62,938 nt of DNA from an uncultured bacterium (GCA_902801985.1 CADCKD010000008.1:44419-107356), one strand, 5' to 3'. Shown: positions 8,025-17,431, counted from the first letter of the stretch. Notes: generated from the letters alone by a model not told the origin. Made by a program: numbers and translations.

Positions 8025-8849
8025 TTATCCTTTAATGCCGCCTTTTAAAATATCGTTTATAAAATATTTTTTCCCGAATAAAAAGACCCCAACAACAGGA
8101 ATAGTACATATAACAGAACAAGCCAGCAAATCTCCCCATAGAGTTATTTCTCTAAAGCTCCCTTTAAAAATTGCAAGTCCGACAGGTAAAGTCCTCATAC
8201 TTTCTGTATTCGTAACAATTAAAGGCCACATAAAGCTGTTCCAACTTGATACGAATGTAAATATCGCAAGTGTAGTAATTACAGGGATTGCAAGCGGCAT
8301 AATGATTTTAAAAAACATTTCAAAAAAGTTGCATCCGTCTATTTTGGCAGATTCTTCAAGATCTTTTGGCATTCCTAAAAAATATTGTCTCATCATAAAA
8401 ATCCCAAATCCCCCGAATAATCCCGGAACAATTAGTGCTTGATATGTGTTTATCCAGTGTAATTGCCGCATTAGAAAAAATAGCGGAATAATGTTTACCT
8501 GAGGGGGGATTAGCATTGTTATAAGTATTATTAAAAATAATGTATCTCTAAATTTAAATTTTAATCTTGCAAAAGCGTATCCGGCGAGTGCGGAGAATAA
8601 TACTTGACCTGCTGTTGTGACAATTGCAACAAATAAGCTGTTTATAAAATATTGCCACAGAGGGATTTTTGTAAATACATTTTTGTAGTTTTCGACAGTC
8701 AACGGCCCGTAGAATAACTTACCGTTTTGATTAAATATTTCGTTATTTGGTACAAAAGAAAGATTTAGCATTGCAAAAAAAGGGTAGAGCATGCTCATTG
8801 CAATTAAAATCAATGTAATATATCCAAAAATCAATCTCCATTTTTTCAT
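8025..8849 (-). CDS. Carbohydrate ABC transporter permease, MalG type (orphan)
   Basis: A 274-residue inner-membrane permease with six predicted membrane segments. The cytoplasmic EAA loop reads 'EESAKIDGCNFFEMFFKIIMPLAIP' near 183-207, typical for MalG-like subunits that dock on the ATPase. The family normally pairs with a MalF-like permease, a binding protein and an ATPase; none is nearby. An extended -10 box (TGC-TATAAT, 8856-8864) lies exactly 6 bases before the ATG, so the mRNA is probably leaderless. The substrate is unknown; sugar is the family default. Confidence 0.85.
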   Translation of the reverse strand: MKKWRLIFGYITLILIAMSMLYPFFAMLNLSFVPNNEIFNQNGKLFYGPLTVENYKNVFTKIPLWQYFINSLFVAIVTTAGQVLFSALAGYAFARLKFKFRDTLFLIILITMLIPPQVNIIPLFFLMRQLHWINTYQALIVPGLFGGFGIFMMRQYFLGMPKDLEESAKIDGCNFFEMFFKIIMPLAIPVITTLAIFTFVSSWNSFMWPLIVTNTESMRTLPVGLAIFKGSFREITLWGDLLACSVICTIPVVGVFLFGKKYFINDILKGGIKG

Positions 8850-8855
8850 AAAATA

Positions 8856-8864
8856 ATTATAGCA
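8856..8864 (-). promoter_or_regulatory. Extended -10 promoter of the MalG-like permease
   Basis: TGC-TATAAT on the minus strand, followed by six bases and then the ATG at 8849. Transcription would begin at or next to the start codon. Confidence 0.6.
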
Positions 8865-8935
8865 TATTTAAAATTTGTGCGTTTTTGTTATGTTTTGTGT
8901 AAGGATTATTTTTATTTTTGTTTTGTTAAATCTTG

Positions 8936-8944
8936 TGTTATAAT
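8936..8944 (+). promoter_or_regulatory. Extended -10 promoter of the GT2 gene
   Basis: TGT-TATAAT with a T-rich -35 region. The predicted start near 8951 lies downstream of the first in-frame ATG-like codons, which supports the TTG start at 8981. Confidence 0.6.
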
Positions 8945-8980
8945 ACACTTTATATAGATTTGAATTGTGAGGATATAAAT

Positions 8981-9901
8981 TTGGCAAAGATTAGTGTAAT
9001 TGTTCCGGTGTATAACGTAGAAGAGTATTTACGAGAGTGTTTGGATAGTGTAGTAAATCAGACGTTATCCGATTTAGAAATTATTTGTATAAATGATGGA
9101 TCTACTGATAATTCTTTGAAAATTTTAAAAGAATATGCTAAAAAAGATTCCAGAATAAAAGTTATTGACAAGAAGAATGAAGGACTTTCTGCTACAAGAA
9201 ATTTAGGAATAGATATTGCAACCGGAGAGTATATTGGTTTTTTAGATTCTGATGATTGGATAGATTTGGACTTTTACGAAAAGTTATATGATGCTGCAAA
9301 AAAATATAAGGCAGATATTGCTTGTACTAATTTGTTAAGAGTTCCTGATCTTATATTTAATCCTAATAGTGATGAAAAACCGGAATATTTTGTTAAGCAT
9401 CGCTGGTCTTCTTGTTCAGATAAGCCAAAATTAAAATTCAGATATGCTCAATTGCCAAGAAACAATTACGTAATGAATAGGATTTATGAGCGTAAAAAGC
9501 TGCAAAAATCAAAAATTCGTTTTAGGGTTGGAGTTACATTCGAGGATATTGAATTTTCTCACAAGGTAGTTTTTTATATGAAAAAAGTTGTTTCAGTTCC
9601 GGGAACAAAGTACAATTATAGAAATAATCCTTATTCTATTGTAAATGTTTGGTCAGAAGCTAGTTATAATGATTATAAAATGGCGTTTCAAAATGCTTTA
9701 AAATTTGTTCAAGAAAATAATATTCTTGTTTCTCATCTTAGCCGTTATCATTATACAAAGAAAACTTCATATAAATTATTTGGTGTTCCTCTTATTACAA
9801 TAAAAGAGTTCGGGACATATAAAAGGTTTTATTTACACCGTAATATTTTGATTTTTGAGAAAAAAGTTAATAATTACTATGATCCGGAAAAATCGCAATA
9901 A
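8981..9901 (+). CDS. GT2-family glycosyltransferase
   Basis: A 306-residue GT-A fold enzyme: ISVIVPVYNVEEYLRECLDSVVNQTL at the N-terminus, IICINDGSTDNS, the donor-binding stretch NEGLSATRNLGIDIATGEYIGFLDSDDWI with the DxD-like DSDD, then a diverged acceptor domain. It transfers a sugar from a nucleotide donor in surface polysaccharide or LPS assembly; the acceptor cannot be told. I chose TTG at 8981 because GAGGAT lies 8 bases before it and the promoter at 8936-8944 would start transcription near 8951. A frame open to 8933 would lie upstream of that start. It is divergent from the ABC permease. Confidence 0.87.
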   Translation: MAKISVIVPVYNVEEYLRECLDSVVNQTLSDLEIICINDGSTDNSLKILKEYAKKDSRIKVIDKKNEGLSATRNLGIDIATGEYIGFLDSDDWIDLDFYEKLYDAAKKYKADIACTNLLRVPDLIFNPNSDEKPEYFVKHRWSSCSDKPKLKFRYAQLPRNNYVMNRIYERKKLQKSKIRFRVGVTFEDIEFSHKVVFYMKKVVSVPGTKYNYRNNPYSIVNVWSEASYNDYKMAFQNALKFVQENNILVSHLSRYHYTKKTSYKLFGVPLITIKEFGTYKRFYLHRNILIFEKKVNNYYDPEKSQ

Positions 9902-9968
9902 ACTTTTAAATATTAAATAAAAGTTAATTTCTCATGACTTTTCAAAAAATAACGTTAAACTGGTAATG

Positions 9969-9986
9969 TGAACAATTGCTTGTTCA
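9969..9986. promoter_or_regulatory. Perfect palindrome upstream of clpB (candidate operator)
   Basis: TGAACAA-TTGC-TTGTTCA, two perfect 7-base arms with a 4-base spacer, 31 bases before the clpB start. It is neither CIRCE (HrcA), a CtsR repeat nor an HspR HAIR box, so it may be the site of a different heat-shock repressor. Confidence 0.45.
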
Positions 9987-10016
9987 TAATATTAAAAAGA
10001 ATGGAGTTGATGTTTA

Positions 10017-12614
10017 ATGTTAGATTTTGACAAGTTTACCAATTATTCTCAAGAAATAATCTCGAGTGCGAACAGCTTGATGATGTCTTACAAAAATTCT
10101 CAGATGGAGCCTGAGCATATTTTACTTGCAATGATAAAAGATAAGGGGATTGCAAAAGATTATCTGGAAGATTTAGGTTTGTTAAATCAAGATTTTATTA
10201 ACAAAGTTGTCTCCAGAGTTGAGAATTTTCCCAAAGTGTCAGCCCCAATCAGTTCTCAAGGGATTTATATGTCCCCAAATACTGCTCGACTTTTGGAACT
10301 TGCAATGTCTGAGAGTGACAAACTTAAAGATGAATTTGTAAGTATAGAATCAATTTTGCTCGCAATGGCAAATTTAGAAAATTCTGAAATAAAAAAAATG
10401 TTTGAAGATAGCGGCATAAATTCAAATAAAATCTTAAATTCTATGAAAAAAATAAGAGGTAATCAAAAAGTGGATACAAAAAATGCAGAAGATAATATGA
10501 AAGCTTTAGAAAAATATTCAACAGATTTAACAGAACTTGCGCGAAAAGGAAAGTTAGATCCTGTAATAGGTCGTGATGAAGAAGTCCGACGTATAATGCA
10601 GGTTCTTAATCGTCGTACAAAAAATAATCCTGTTTTAATTGGTGAGCCCGGCGTAGGAAAGACTGCAATTATTGAAGGTTTAGCACAGAGAATTGTCAGA
10701 GGGGATGTCCCGGAGAGTTTGAAAGATGTAAAACTTATATCCTTAGATTTAGGTGCATTAGTTGCCGGAGCAAAATATAGAGGCGAATTTGAGGAACGTT
10801 TAAAAGCTGTCTTAAAGGAAGTAGAATCTTCAAATGGCGAAATTGTTATGTTTATTGATGAACTTCATACGGTTGTTGGTGCAGGTTCAACAGAGGGCTC
10901 AATGGATGCCGGTAATCTTTTAAAGCCAATGCTTGCCCGTGGAGTTTTGAGAACAATCGGTGCAACTACTATTAACGAATACAGAAAGTATATTGAAAAA
11001 GATGCGGCATTAGAACGTCGTTTCCAGCCGGTTCTTGTTGACGAACCATCAGTTGAAGATACTATAAGTATTTTGAGAGGTTTAAAAGAACGCTATGAAG
11101 TCCATCACGGGATAAGAATTCTTGATAGTGCAATAGTTGAAGCTGCAAAACTTTCAGATAGATATATTACAGACAGATTTTTGCCGGACAAAGCAATTGA
11201 TTTAATTGATGAAGCCGCAAGTTCTTTGCGTATTCAAATAGATTCTATGCCTGAAGAGATTGATTCAATGACCAGACAGAAAATGCAATTGGAAATTGAA
11301 AGAGAAGCTCTGAAAAAAGAAGAAAATCCCGAATCTCAAGCAAAGATTGAAGATATTTCAAAAAAAGTTGATGAGCTGGACGGTAAAATCAAAGTTCTTC
11401 AAGACCAGTGGCAAAAAGAAAAATCATCAATAACTTCTGAATCCGCAATTAAAGATGAGATTAATAATATTAAAAATCAGATTGAGGAAGCTGAAAGAAA
11501 TACTGATCTTCAAAAAGCTGCTGAATTAAAATACGGCAAGCTGCCTGAACTTCAGAAAAAACTTGTGGAGTATCAGAATAAAGAGCACAATGAAAATAAA
11601 CTTTTAAAAGAAGAAGTTGAAGCTTCTGATATAGATGAAGTTGTTTCAAAATGGACAGGGATTCCTGTAACAAAGCTTGTAGAGTCAGAGATGGATAAAC
11701 TATTGCATATGGAAGATGTTTTGCATAAACGTCTTGTAGGTCAAGATGAAGCTGTTGATACGGTATCTGATGCTATTCGTCGTGCCCGTTCAGGATTAAA
11801 AGATCCAAAACGCCCTATTGGAACATTTTTATTCCTTGGGCCGACAGGTGTTGGCAAAACCGAACTTGCGAAGTCTTTGGCAGAATTTATGTTCAATGAT
11901 GAAGATGCATTGATAAGAATTGATATGTCTGAATATATGGAAAAACATAATGTTGCTCGTTTGGTTGGTGCTCCTCCGGGGTATGTCGGATACGAAGAAG
12001 GCGGACAACTCACAGAAGCCGTACGCAGAAAACCATATTCTGTCATACTTTTTGATGAAATTGAAAAGGCTCATCCTGACGTATTCAATATTATGCTTCA
12101 GATTTTTGATGACGGCAGGTTGACAGATTCAAAAGGCAGAACTATTGATTTCAAAAATACTTTGATAATTATGACAAGTAATATCGGTTCTGATGTAATA
12201 CTTGAAAATACGCTTAATGCAATGCTTTCACCTGAACAATACAATGATACAAAAGAAAAAGTTTTGTCTGTATTGCGTGAAAAATTCAAGCCTGAATTTT
12301 TAAACAGAATAGATGAAACGATTTTCTTCAAAGCATTGAATTTGCAGCAGTTGAGTAAGATTGTTGATATACAAATGGATTATTTGAGAACTCTTTTGAA
12401 AGAGCAAGAATTAACGTTTGAAATATCTGATGATGCTAAAGAATTTCTGGCAACTCAAGGATTTAACCCAGTGTATGGCGCAAGACCATTGAAACGTGTA
12501 ATTCGTCAAATGGTAGAAAATCCGTTGTCTAAGAAAATTCTCGCTCGTGAATTCTCAAAAGGTGATAACATAAAAATAGAGCTTGTTGATGACAAATTAT
12601 CTTTTAATAAATAA
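10017..12614 (+). CDS. clpB: ATP-dependent disaggregase ClpB
   Basis: An 865-residue Hsp100 chaperone that, with DnaK, threads aggregated proteins through its hexameric pore. The order is an N-terminal Clp repeat domain (1-145), AAA+ domain 1 with Walker A GEPGVGKT (about 208-215) and the Walker B region '[13 protein letters not shown]', a coiled-coil middle domain (about 400-520) that marks ClpB against ClpA/ClpC, and AAA+ domain 2 with Walker A GPTGVGKT (about 608-615), pore loop GYVGYEEGG and Walker B '[13 protein letters not shown]'. Length is typical. TGGAG lies about 10 bases before the ATG. It stands alone between a candidate operator and a strong terminator. Confidence 0.97.
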   Translation: MLDFDKFTNYSQEIISSANSLMMSYKNSQMEPEHILLAMIKDKGIAKDYLEDLGLLNQDFINKVVSRVENFPKVSAPISSQGIYMSPNTARLLELAMSESDKLKDEFVSIESILLAMANLENSEIKKMFEDSGINSNKILNSMKKIRGNQKVDTKNAEDNMKALEKYSTDLTELARKGKLDPVIGRDEEVRRIMQVLNRRTKNNPVLIGEPGVGKTAIIEGLAQRIVRGDVPESLKDVKLISLDLGALVAGAKYRGEFEERLKAVLKEVESSNGEIVMFIDELHTVVGAGSTEGSMDAGNLLKPMLARGVLRTIGATTINEYRKYIEKDAALERRFQPVLVDEPSVEDTISILRGLKERYEVHHGIRILDSAIVEAAKLSDRYITDRFLPDKAIDLIDEAASSLRIQIDSMPEEIDSMTRQKMQLEIEREALKKEENPESQAKIEDISKKVDELDGKIKVLQDQWQKEKSSITSESAIKDEINNIKNQIEEAERNTDLQKAAELKYGKLPELQKKLVEYQNKEHNENKLLKEEVEASDIDEVVSKWTGIPVTKLVESEMDKLLHMEDVLHKRLVGQDEAVDTVSDAIRRARSGLKDPKRPIGTFLFLGPTGVGKTELAKSLAEFMFNDEDALIRIDMSEYMEKHNVARLVGAPPGYVGYEEGGQLTEAVRRKPYSVILFDEIEKAHPDVFNIMLQIFDDGRLTDSKGRTIDFKNTLIIMTSNIGSDVILENTLNAMLSPEQYNDTKEKVLSVLREKFKPEFLNRIDETIFFKALNLQQLSKIVDIQMDYLRTLLKEQELTFEISDDAKEFLATQGFNPVYGARPLKRVIRQMVENPLSKKILAREFSKGDNIKIELVDDKLSFNK

Positions 12615-12616
12615 TG

Positions 12617-12644
12617 AAAGTCCCTCATTTATTGAGGGACTTTT
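12617..12644 (+). terminator. Rho-independent terminator of clpB
   Basis: AAAGTCCCTCA-TTTAT-TGAGGGACTTTT: an 11-pair stem followed by T4, directly after the clpB stop. Confidence 0.85.
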
Positions 12645-12724
12645 AACATTTGTTAATAAATGTGTTCAAAAAAAATATGTTTGTTTTTACTATAAAAGTT
12701 ACAAAATAAAAAGTAGGTTAAATT

Positions 12725-13126
12725 ATGAGAATTCCAGTGAAAATAGCAACAAGGCAGGCCGCAATAGACGCATTTAGTGCAATCGCAAATCCGAATTACA
12801 GACATAACGGTTCGTTGGGTAAATATATAAAATTCTTAGATTTGTATCGCTACAACCAGACAATAGGCGAATTGACCCGTCAAAAATATGTTGATAAATT
12901 TTCCAGAAGTGCATATTTCAATTCAAATATGGAAGTTATTGAAAGGCAGCCTTCTGTTTTGTACTTGAAGAGCCTTATTGAAAGCAATAAAAAACGTGAT
13001 TATCCAAAAACTGCGAAAATAAGAGATTATATATTAAAAACTCGCGGTTTATCATTTAACGAGATTGAACCGGCAAAAAGATCTCATTTTATTGACCGCA
13101 TAAGGATTTTATTTAATTGGTACTAA
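12725..13126 (+). CDS. Small basic hypothetical protein
   Basis: A 133-residue, basic, soluble protein (MRIPVKIATRQAAIDAFSAI...) with predicted helices throughout and no recognised domain. AGTAGGTT lies before the ATG. It follows the clpB terminator and precedes the sigma-28-driven small RNA by about 70 bases. Nothing shows its role; the many Arg/Lys and Tyr residues would allow nucleic-acid binding, but this is a guess. Confidence 0.6.
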   Translation: MRIPVKIATRQAAIDAFSAIANPNYRHNGSLGKYIKFLDLYRYNQTIGELTRQKYVDKFSRSAYFNSNMEVIERQPSVLYLKSLIESNKKRDYPKTAKIRDYILKTRGLSFNEIEPAKRSHFIDRIRILFNWY

Positions 13127-13198
13127 ATATTTACTCGCAATATTTAGAGAAAAGCAAAATATAATTGTAACAATTTTGTAATATTTGGACTAAAAAAT

Positions 13199-13225
13199 TA
13201 AAGTTTTAGGAAAAAGTGCCGATAT
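13199..13225 (+). promoter_or_regulatory. Consensus sigma-28 (FliA) promoter
   Basis: TAAAGTTT at 13199-13206, an 11-base spacer and GCCGATAT at 13218-13225: a match to the flagellar sigma-28 consensus in both boxes and in spacing. It points at a short region without any reading frame that ends in a terminator at 13282-13306. Confidence 0.75.
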
Positions 13226-13232
13226 ATATTAT

Positions 13233-13306
13233 GTAATTAAAATCATAATAAATTTCCTCCTTTTCCTACTACTACATAAACGGAACCTCAAAAGGTTCCT
13301 TTTTTA
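13233..13306 (+). ncRNA. Candidate sigma-28-dependent small RNA (about 74 nt)
   Basis: From the predicted start to the terminator no coding frame exists; the only ATG is followed at once by TAA. The RNA has an A/U-rich 5' part, a pyrimidine segment TTTCCTCCTTTTCC near 13253-13266 that matches the anti-Shine-Dalgarno, a CTACTACTAC run, and ends in the hairpin GGAACC-TCAAAA-GGTTCC plus T6. An exposed CCUCC segment before an intrinsic terminator is the layout of many base-pairing sRNAs that block ribosome sites. Driven by the flagellar sigma factor, it could repress other genes when flagella are built. Confidence 0.55.
13282..13306 (+). terminator. Rho-independent terminator
   Basis: GGAACC-TCAAAA-GGTTCC followed by TTTTTT. 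It ends the candidate small RNA and isolates the PBP gene downstream. Confidence 0.85.
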
Positions 13307-13325
13307 TTTACTAAAATTTATTAGG

Positions 13326-13334
13326 TGGTATAAT
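13326..13334 (+). promoter_or_regulatory. Extended -10 promoter of the PBP1A gene
   Basis: TGG-TATAAT with no good -35 box. A start near 13341 leaves a 23-base leader with GGAAAGGAAG before the ATG at 13364. Confidence 0.6.
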
Positions 13335-13363
13335 ATAGTCACTTGATTACGGGAAAGGAAGAC

Positions 13364-15502
13364 ATGTCAAATTCATACGAGAGATATAAAAAACAACGTG
13401 CGCAGCAGCAAGGAAATAATGTTGAGCGTCAATCTACAAAACGAGTTAATAAATTTTTTAATAATTTAAAAATGTTTATACTGATAGTTACGGCTTTAAT
13501 GCTTGCAGGGTTTGTGGCATTGAATTTGTACCTGTCATCATTGCCGAAGATAGATCATTTGGAAGAATTTAAACCAAATATTGTTACTAAATTTTATTCT
13601 GAAGATGGTGAAATCATTAAAACATTTACAGCATACACTTATGACAAAGTTGATTTGAAAGATGTTCCGGAAGAATTAAAGAATGCAATTATTGCAACAG
13701 AGGATAAGAATTTTTATCGTCATAAGGGGTATGATTTATTTGGTATTGTAAGATCTTCTATTCAAAACGTGATAGCTCGTCATGCAGTTCAGGGGGCCAG
13801 TACTATTACCCAGCAGTTAGCAAGAATTTTATTCTTGTCTAATGAAAGAACATTATCAAGAAAAGTAAAAGAACTGGAAGTAGCAACTCGTATTGAAAAA
13901 ACTATTTCAAAAGATAAAATTTTGGAAATGTATTTAAATAATGTATATTTAGGTGCAGGGGCTTATGGTGTTTCAGCGGCTTCAAAAATATATTTTAATA
14001 AAAAACTTAATCAATTGACTTTATCAGAACTTGCGCTTTTGGCAGGCTTGCCTCAGGCTCCTTCTGTTTATAACCCTTATAACAATTTAGAGCTTGCGAA
14101 AAAACGTCGTAATCAGGTTCTAAAAAGAATGAGAACAATGCGTTATATTACGGAAGATGAATATAAAGCAGCAATAGAGGACGAAATAAAGTTGAGTGAA
14201 ATACCTCAATTATATACAGCAAATAAAGCTCCATATTTCAGTGACTTTGTTATGAAAGAATTGGAGAGTTTAGGTTTTTCTGAAACGGATGTAATTCACG
14301 GCGGTTATCGTGTAATTACTACTCTTGATTCGAAAGCTCAAGAAAAAGCTAATGAATCTGTTTTAGCAAATATGAAAGTATACGGTTTGACAGGAAAATC
14401 TCAGCAGGCTGCTGTATTTTCATACAGCCCTATAAACGGAAGAATACTGGCTTATGTTGGCGGGAAAAATTATGGAGAATCTCAATATGACCGTGTAACT
14501 CAGGCTATCAGGCCTCCCGGATCATCATTTAAGCCGTTTGTATATGCTGCGGCTATGGAAAAGGGGTATTCTCCAAATGATATAGTTGATGACCATCCGA
14601 TTACTATTGCGAAATGGTCTCCAAGAAACTATGGTAATAAATATAGAGGTAAAATTCCTGTATATAAAGCTCTTATGATTTCTTCAAATGTTTGTGCTGC
14701 AAGAATTATAAAAGAAGTTGGTATTCGTGCGGTAATTCAAATGGCAAAAAATTTGGGTATAACAACTGATTTGCAGTATGATTATACGATTTCGCTCGGG
14801 TCAAACGGAGTAAAATTGTATGAATTTGTACGTGCATATGGTGCATTTGCAAATGGAGGTTTTGTAGTAGAGCCTTATGCTATTGAAAGAATTGAAGATT
14901 CAAGAGGCAGAGTTTTATATAGAGCTCCAAAAACTAAATCAACTCATCAATTAAGTTTAAAAACTGCGGCCGAAATGACTGCTATGATGAAAACCGTAAT
15001 TAAATCCGGTACAGGAAGAGGAGCTGATATTGGCAAACCTGCAGCAGGCAAGACGGGTACGACTGATGATTATCGTGATGCTTATTTTGTAGGTTATACT
15101 CCTGACATTGTTACGGGGGTATGGGTTGGTGATGATAATAATAAACAAATGAAAGGCCTTACAGGCGGTACAATTCCTGCAAAAATTTGGCGTGATGTTA
15201 TGACTGTTGCAACAGCTCAGTATGGGAATAAAGATTTTGATTATCCTGTAATTGCTTTAGACGGTTATAACGGGCGATTGATAGGTGATGATGAGTCAGG
15301 GGAAGAAGAAACTGAAACAGAAGATGAAACGAAAACAGAAACATCTGCTGAACCAGTGACGACGGATGTTATTGAGTTGAAACCGACAACTCCGGCTGAT
15401 GTTGTTAGAAATTTCAAGCAGCAAACGACTACGCCGGCACCTACTCCTGCTAATACCGACAAAGCTCCTATTCCTATGGCTGTACCTGAAAGCTTGAGAT
15501 AA
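13364..15502 (+). CDS. Bifunctional penicillin-binding protein 1A
   Basis: A 712-residue class A PBP that polymerises glycan strands and cross-links peptides in the periplasm. A basic cytoplasmic tail is followed by one membrane anchor (about 35-57). The GT51 transglycosylase domain has its catalytic Glu in ATEDKNFYRHKG (near 112) and QGASTITQQLARI. The transpeptidase domain has GSSFKPF (active Ser near 386), SSN (near 440) and KTGTT (near 560). The tail (about 640-712) is rich in Glu/Thr/Pro and looks disordered. I chose the ATG at 13364 with its GGAAAGGAAG site; a TTG seven codons upstream would start almost at the transcription start. Confidence 0.95.
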   Translation: MSNSYERYKKQRAQQQGNNVERQSTKRVNKFFNNLKMFILIVTALMLAGFVALNLYLSSLPKIDHLEEFKPNIVTKFYSEDGEIIKTFTAYTYDKVDLKDVPEELKNAIIATEDKNFYRHKGYDLFGIVRSSIQNVIARHAVQGASTITQQLARILFLSNERTLSRKVKELEVATRIEKTISKDKILEMYLNNVYLGAGAYGVSAASKIYFNKKLNQLTLSELALLAGLPQAPSVYNPYNNLELAKKRRNQVLKRMRTMRYITEDEYKAAIEDEIKLSEIPQLYTANKAPYFSDFVMKELESLGFSETDVIHGGYRVITTLDSKAQEKANESVLANMKVYGLTGKSQQAAVFSYSPINGRILAYVGGKNYGESQYDRVTQAIRPPGSSFKPFVYAAAMEKGYSPNDIVDDHPITIAKWSPRNYGNKYRGKIPVYKALMISSNVCAARIIKEVGIRAVIQMAKNLGITTDLQYDYTISLGSNGVKLYEFVRAYGAFANGGFVVEPYAIERIEDSRGRVLYRAPKTKSTHQLSLKTAAEMTAMMKTVIKSGTGRGADIGKPAAGKTGTTDDYRDAYFVGYTPDIVTGVWVGDDNNKQMKGLTGGTIPAKIWRDVMTVATAQYGNKDFDYPVIALDGYNGRLIGDDESGEEETETEDETKTETSAEPVTTDVIELKPTTPADVVRNFKQQTTTPAPTPANTDKAPIPMAVPESLR

Positions 15503-15519
15503 GATACTTAATATTTTAA

Positions 15520-15548
15520 TTTACATTTGTCTTAAAACGTGCTATTCT
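15520..15548 (+). promoter_or_regulatory. Promoter of ribE (leaderless)
   Basis: TTTACA at 15520-15525, 17-base spacer, TATTCT at 15543-15548, then six bases and the ATG at 15555. The predicted start is the A of the ATG. No FMN riboswitch fits in this space. Confidence 0.55.
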
Positions 15549-15554
15549 GATAGT

Positions 15555-16205
15555 ATGTTTACGGGTATTGTAGAAGAAGTAGGATATGTAAAAGCGTATA
15601 ACAGCGCTTCAAATGGTGCTGTACTTGTTGTTGCTTGCCGTAAAATTACTGAGGATATGCATATAGGGGACAGTATTTGCATAAATGGAGTGTGCGAAAC
15701 CGTTGTAGATTTTGATAAAGAGAGTTTTAGTGTGAATATAAGTAATGAAACTCTTAATGTTACCAATTTTAGTTCTTTAAAATCGGGAGACCGTTTAAAT
15801 CTTGAACGTGCATTAACGTTGCAATCAAGATTGGGAGGTCATATTGTGTCCGGCCATATCGATTGTGTTGCGCAATTAGTTTCTGTTGAAAAACTTGATG
15901 ATTATTACAATTTGGAATTTAAATTCCCTCATGAGGCGGGTAAATATATTGTGTATAAGGGCTCAATCGCAATAAATGGTATTAGTCTGACGGTGTGCGA
16001 AGTTTATGATGATTCTTTTAAAGTTGCTATTATTCCGCATACTTATAAAAATACGGTGTTAAAAGACTTATCTGTCGGAAGTTTTGTAAATATTGAAACG
16101 GATATTTTAGGCAGATATGTTGAAAAAATGCTGTCCTTAAATAATAATGTAGATACTGATAGTCGTATTAATATAGAATTCTTACAGGAAAACGGGTTTG
16201 TGTAA
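15555..16205 (+). CDS. ribE: Riboflavin synthase alpha subunit
   Basis: A 216-residue enzyme that dismutates two 6,7-dimethyl-8-ribityllumazine molecules into riboflavin and a pyrimidinedione. Two lumazine-binding barrels are visible: MFTGIVEEVGYV at the start, with GDSICINGVCETV and NISNETL, and the repeat GGHIVSGHIDCVAQL with GSIAINGISLTV and IIPHTYKNTVL. The length is typical. No Shine-Dalgarno exists; a promoter ends six bases before the ATG. ribBA follows after one base. Riboflavin genes ribD and ribH are not in the window. Confidence 0.95.
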   Translation: MFTGIVEEVGYVKAYNSASNGAVLVVACRKITEDMHIGDSICINGVCETVVDFDKESFSVNISNETLNVTNFSSLKSGDRLNLERALTLQSRLGGHIVSGHIDCVAQLVSVEKLDDYYNLEFKFPHEAGKYIVYKGSIAINGISLTVCEVYDDSFKVAIIPHTYKNTVLKDLSVGSFVNIETDILGRYVEKMLSLNNNVDTDSRINIEFLQENGFV

Positions 16206-16206
16206 T

Positions 16207-17421
16207 ATGGAAATGATTGATTTTAAATTTGATAAAATAGAGGCTGCGTTAGAGGATTTCAAAAAAGGTATTCCTGTTGTTGTCGCAGATGATGAAGATA
16301 GAGAAAACGAGGGTGATGTAATTATTTCAGCACAAATGATTACCCCTGATAAGATAAATTTTTTAGCTTCAGAAGTTAAAGGATTGATTTGTCTTGCTAT
16401 TTCTGAAGATATTGCAAATCAATTACAACTTCCGCAAATGGTTGAGCAAAATACGGAAGATATGAAAACAGCATTTACGGTAAGTATAGATGCTGATGAA
16501 AAATATGGGGTTTCTACAGGAATTTCAGCTTTTGACAGGGCAAAAACTGTTGAAGTTGCTATTGCTCCGGATGCTTTGCCTTCTGATTTAAGAAGACCCG
16601 GACATTTATTCCCGTGTGTAGCAAAAAAAGGCGGAGTGTTGGAGCGTACAGGTCATACTGAGGCAGTTGTTGATATGGCTAAATTATGCGGTCACAGACC
16701 TGCAGGTGTAATGTGTGAAGTAATGCTTCCTGACGGGCATATGGCAAGACGTGATTATTTGAGAAAATTTGCGGATGATCACGGCTTTAAATTTATTTCT
16801 GTTTCTGAACTTATTGCATATCGTTTAAAGTCAGAAAAATTAGTTACTCGTGAAGCTGAAGTTGATTTACCGACAAAATACGGTAATTTCAGATTAGTAG
16901 GTTATAAAAATCAATTAAACGGGCACGAACATGTTGCACTTGTGAAAGATGACGGATCGGACAAAATACCTGCCGTGCGTGTTCACAGTATGTGTTTAAC
17001 CGGCGATATTTTCCACAGTTTAAAATGCGATTGCAATTCTCAATTACATAGCGCATTACGTTATATAGAAGAATACGGCAAGGGTGCTGTGGTATATTTA
17101 ACGGATCATGAAGGCCGTGGTATTGGTCTTTGCAATAAGATTAAGGCATACAAACTTCAAGATCAAGGACAAGATACTATTCAGGCAAATATTTCATTAG
17201 GTTTTAAGTCTGATTTAAGAGATTATGGAACGGGGGCTCAAATCCTTGTTGATTTGGGGTATAATAATTTTAATCTTATTACAAACAACCCTAAAAAAAT
17301 TATAGGGCTTGAAGGATACGGGTTACATGTGAATGATGTAATTAAGTTGTCCTCAGAAGTTACACCGTATAACAAACGATACTTAGAAACTAAAAAAGAA
17401 AAAATGCACCACTATTTATAA
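16207..17421 (+). CDS. ribBA: Bifunctional DHBP synthase / GTP cyclohydrolase II
   Basis: A 404-residue fusion. The N-terminal RibB part (about 1-200) makes 3,4-dihydroxy-2-butanone 4-phosphate from ribulose 5-phosphate (DDEDRENEGD, RRPGHLFPCVA, GHTEAVVDMAKL). The C-terminal RibA part (about 205-404) opens GTP to the first riboflavin precursor, with the zinc cysteines in MCLTGDIFHSLKCDC and the catalytic HEGRGIGL. I placed the start at the ATG at 16207, one base after the ribE stop; a GTG at 16198 in the same frame would overlap ribE. Together with ribE it supplies both branches feeding lumazine formation. Confidence 0.95.
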   Translation: MEMIDFKFDKIEAALEDFKKGIPVVVADDEDRENEGDVIISAQMITPDKINFLASEVKGLICLAISEDIANQLQLPQMVEQNTEDMKTAFTVSIDADEKYGVSTGISAFDRAKTVEVAIAPDALPSDLRRPGHLFPCVAKKGGVLERTGHTEAVVDMAKLCGHRPAGVMCEVMLPDGHMARRDYLRKFADDHGFKFISVSELIAYRLKSEKLVTREAEVDLPTKYGNFRLVGYKNQLNGHEHVALVKDDGSDKIPAVRVHSMCLTGDIFHSLKCDCNSQLHSALRYIEEYGKGAVVYLTDHEGRGIGLCNKIKAYKLQDQGQDTIQANISLGFKSDLRDYGTGAQILVDLGYNNFNLITNNPKKIIGLEGYGLHVNDVIKLSSEVTPYNKRYLETKKEKMHHYL

Positions 17422-17431
17422 GGAGAAATCA

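Noticed and set aside
8933-8980. Upstream ATG-type start for the GT2 gene
   Set aside because: The predicted transcription start (about 8951) lies downstream of it, and the TTG at 8981 has a proper ribosome site and the family-typical N-terminus.
15500-15555. Possible FMN riboswitch before ribE
   Set aside because: Only about 50 bases separate the PBP stop from ribE and none of the conserved RFN-element stems are present.
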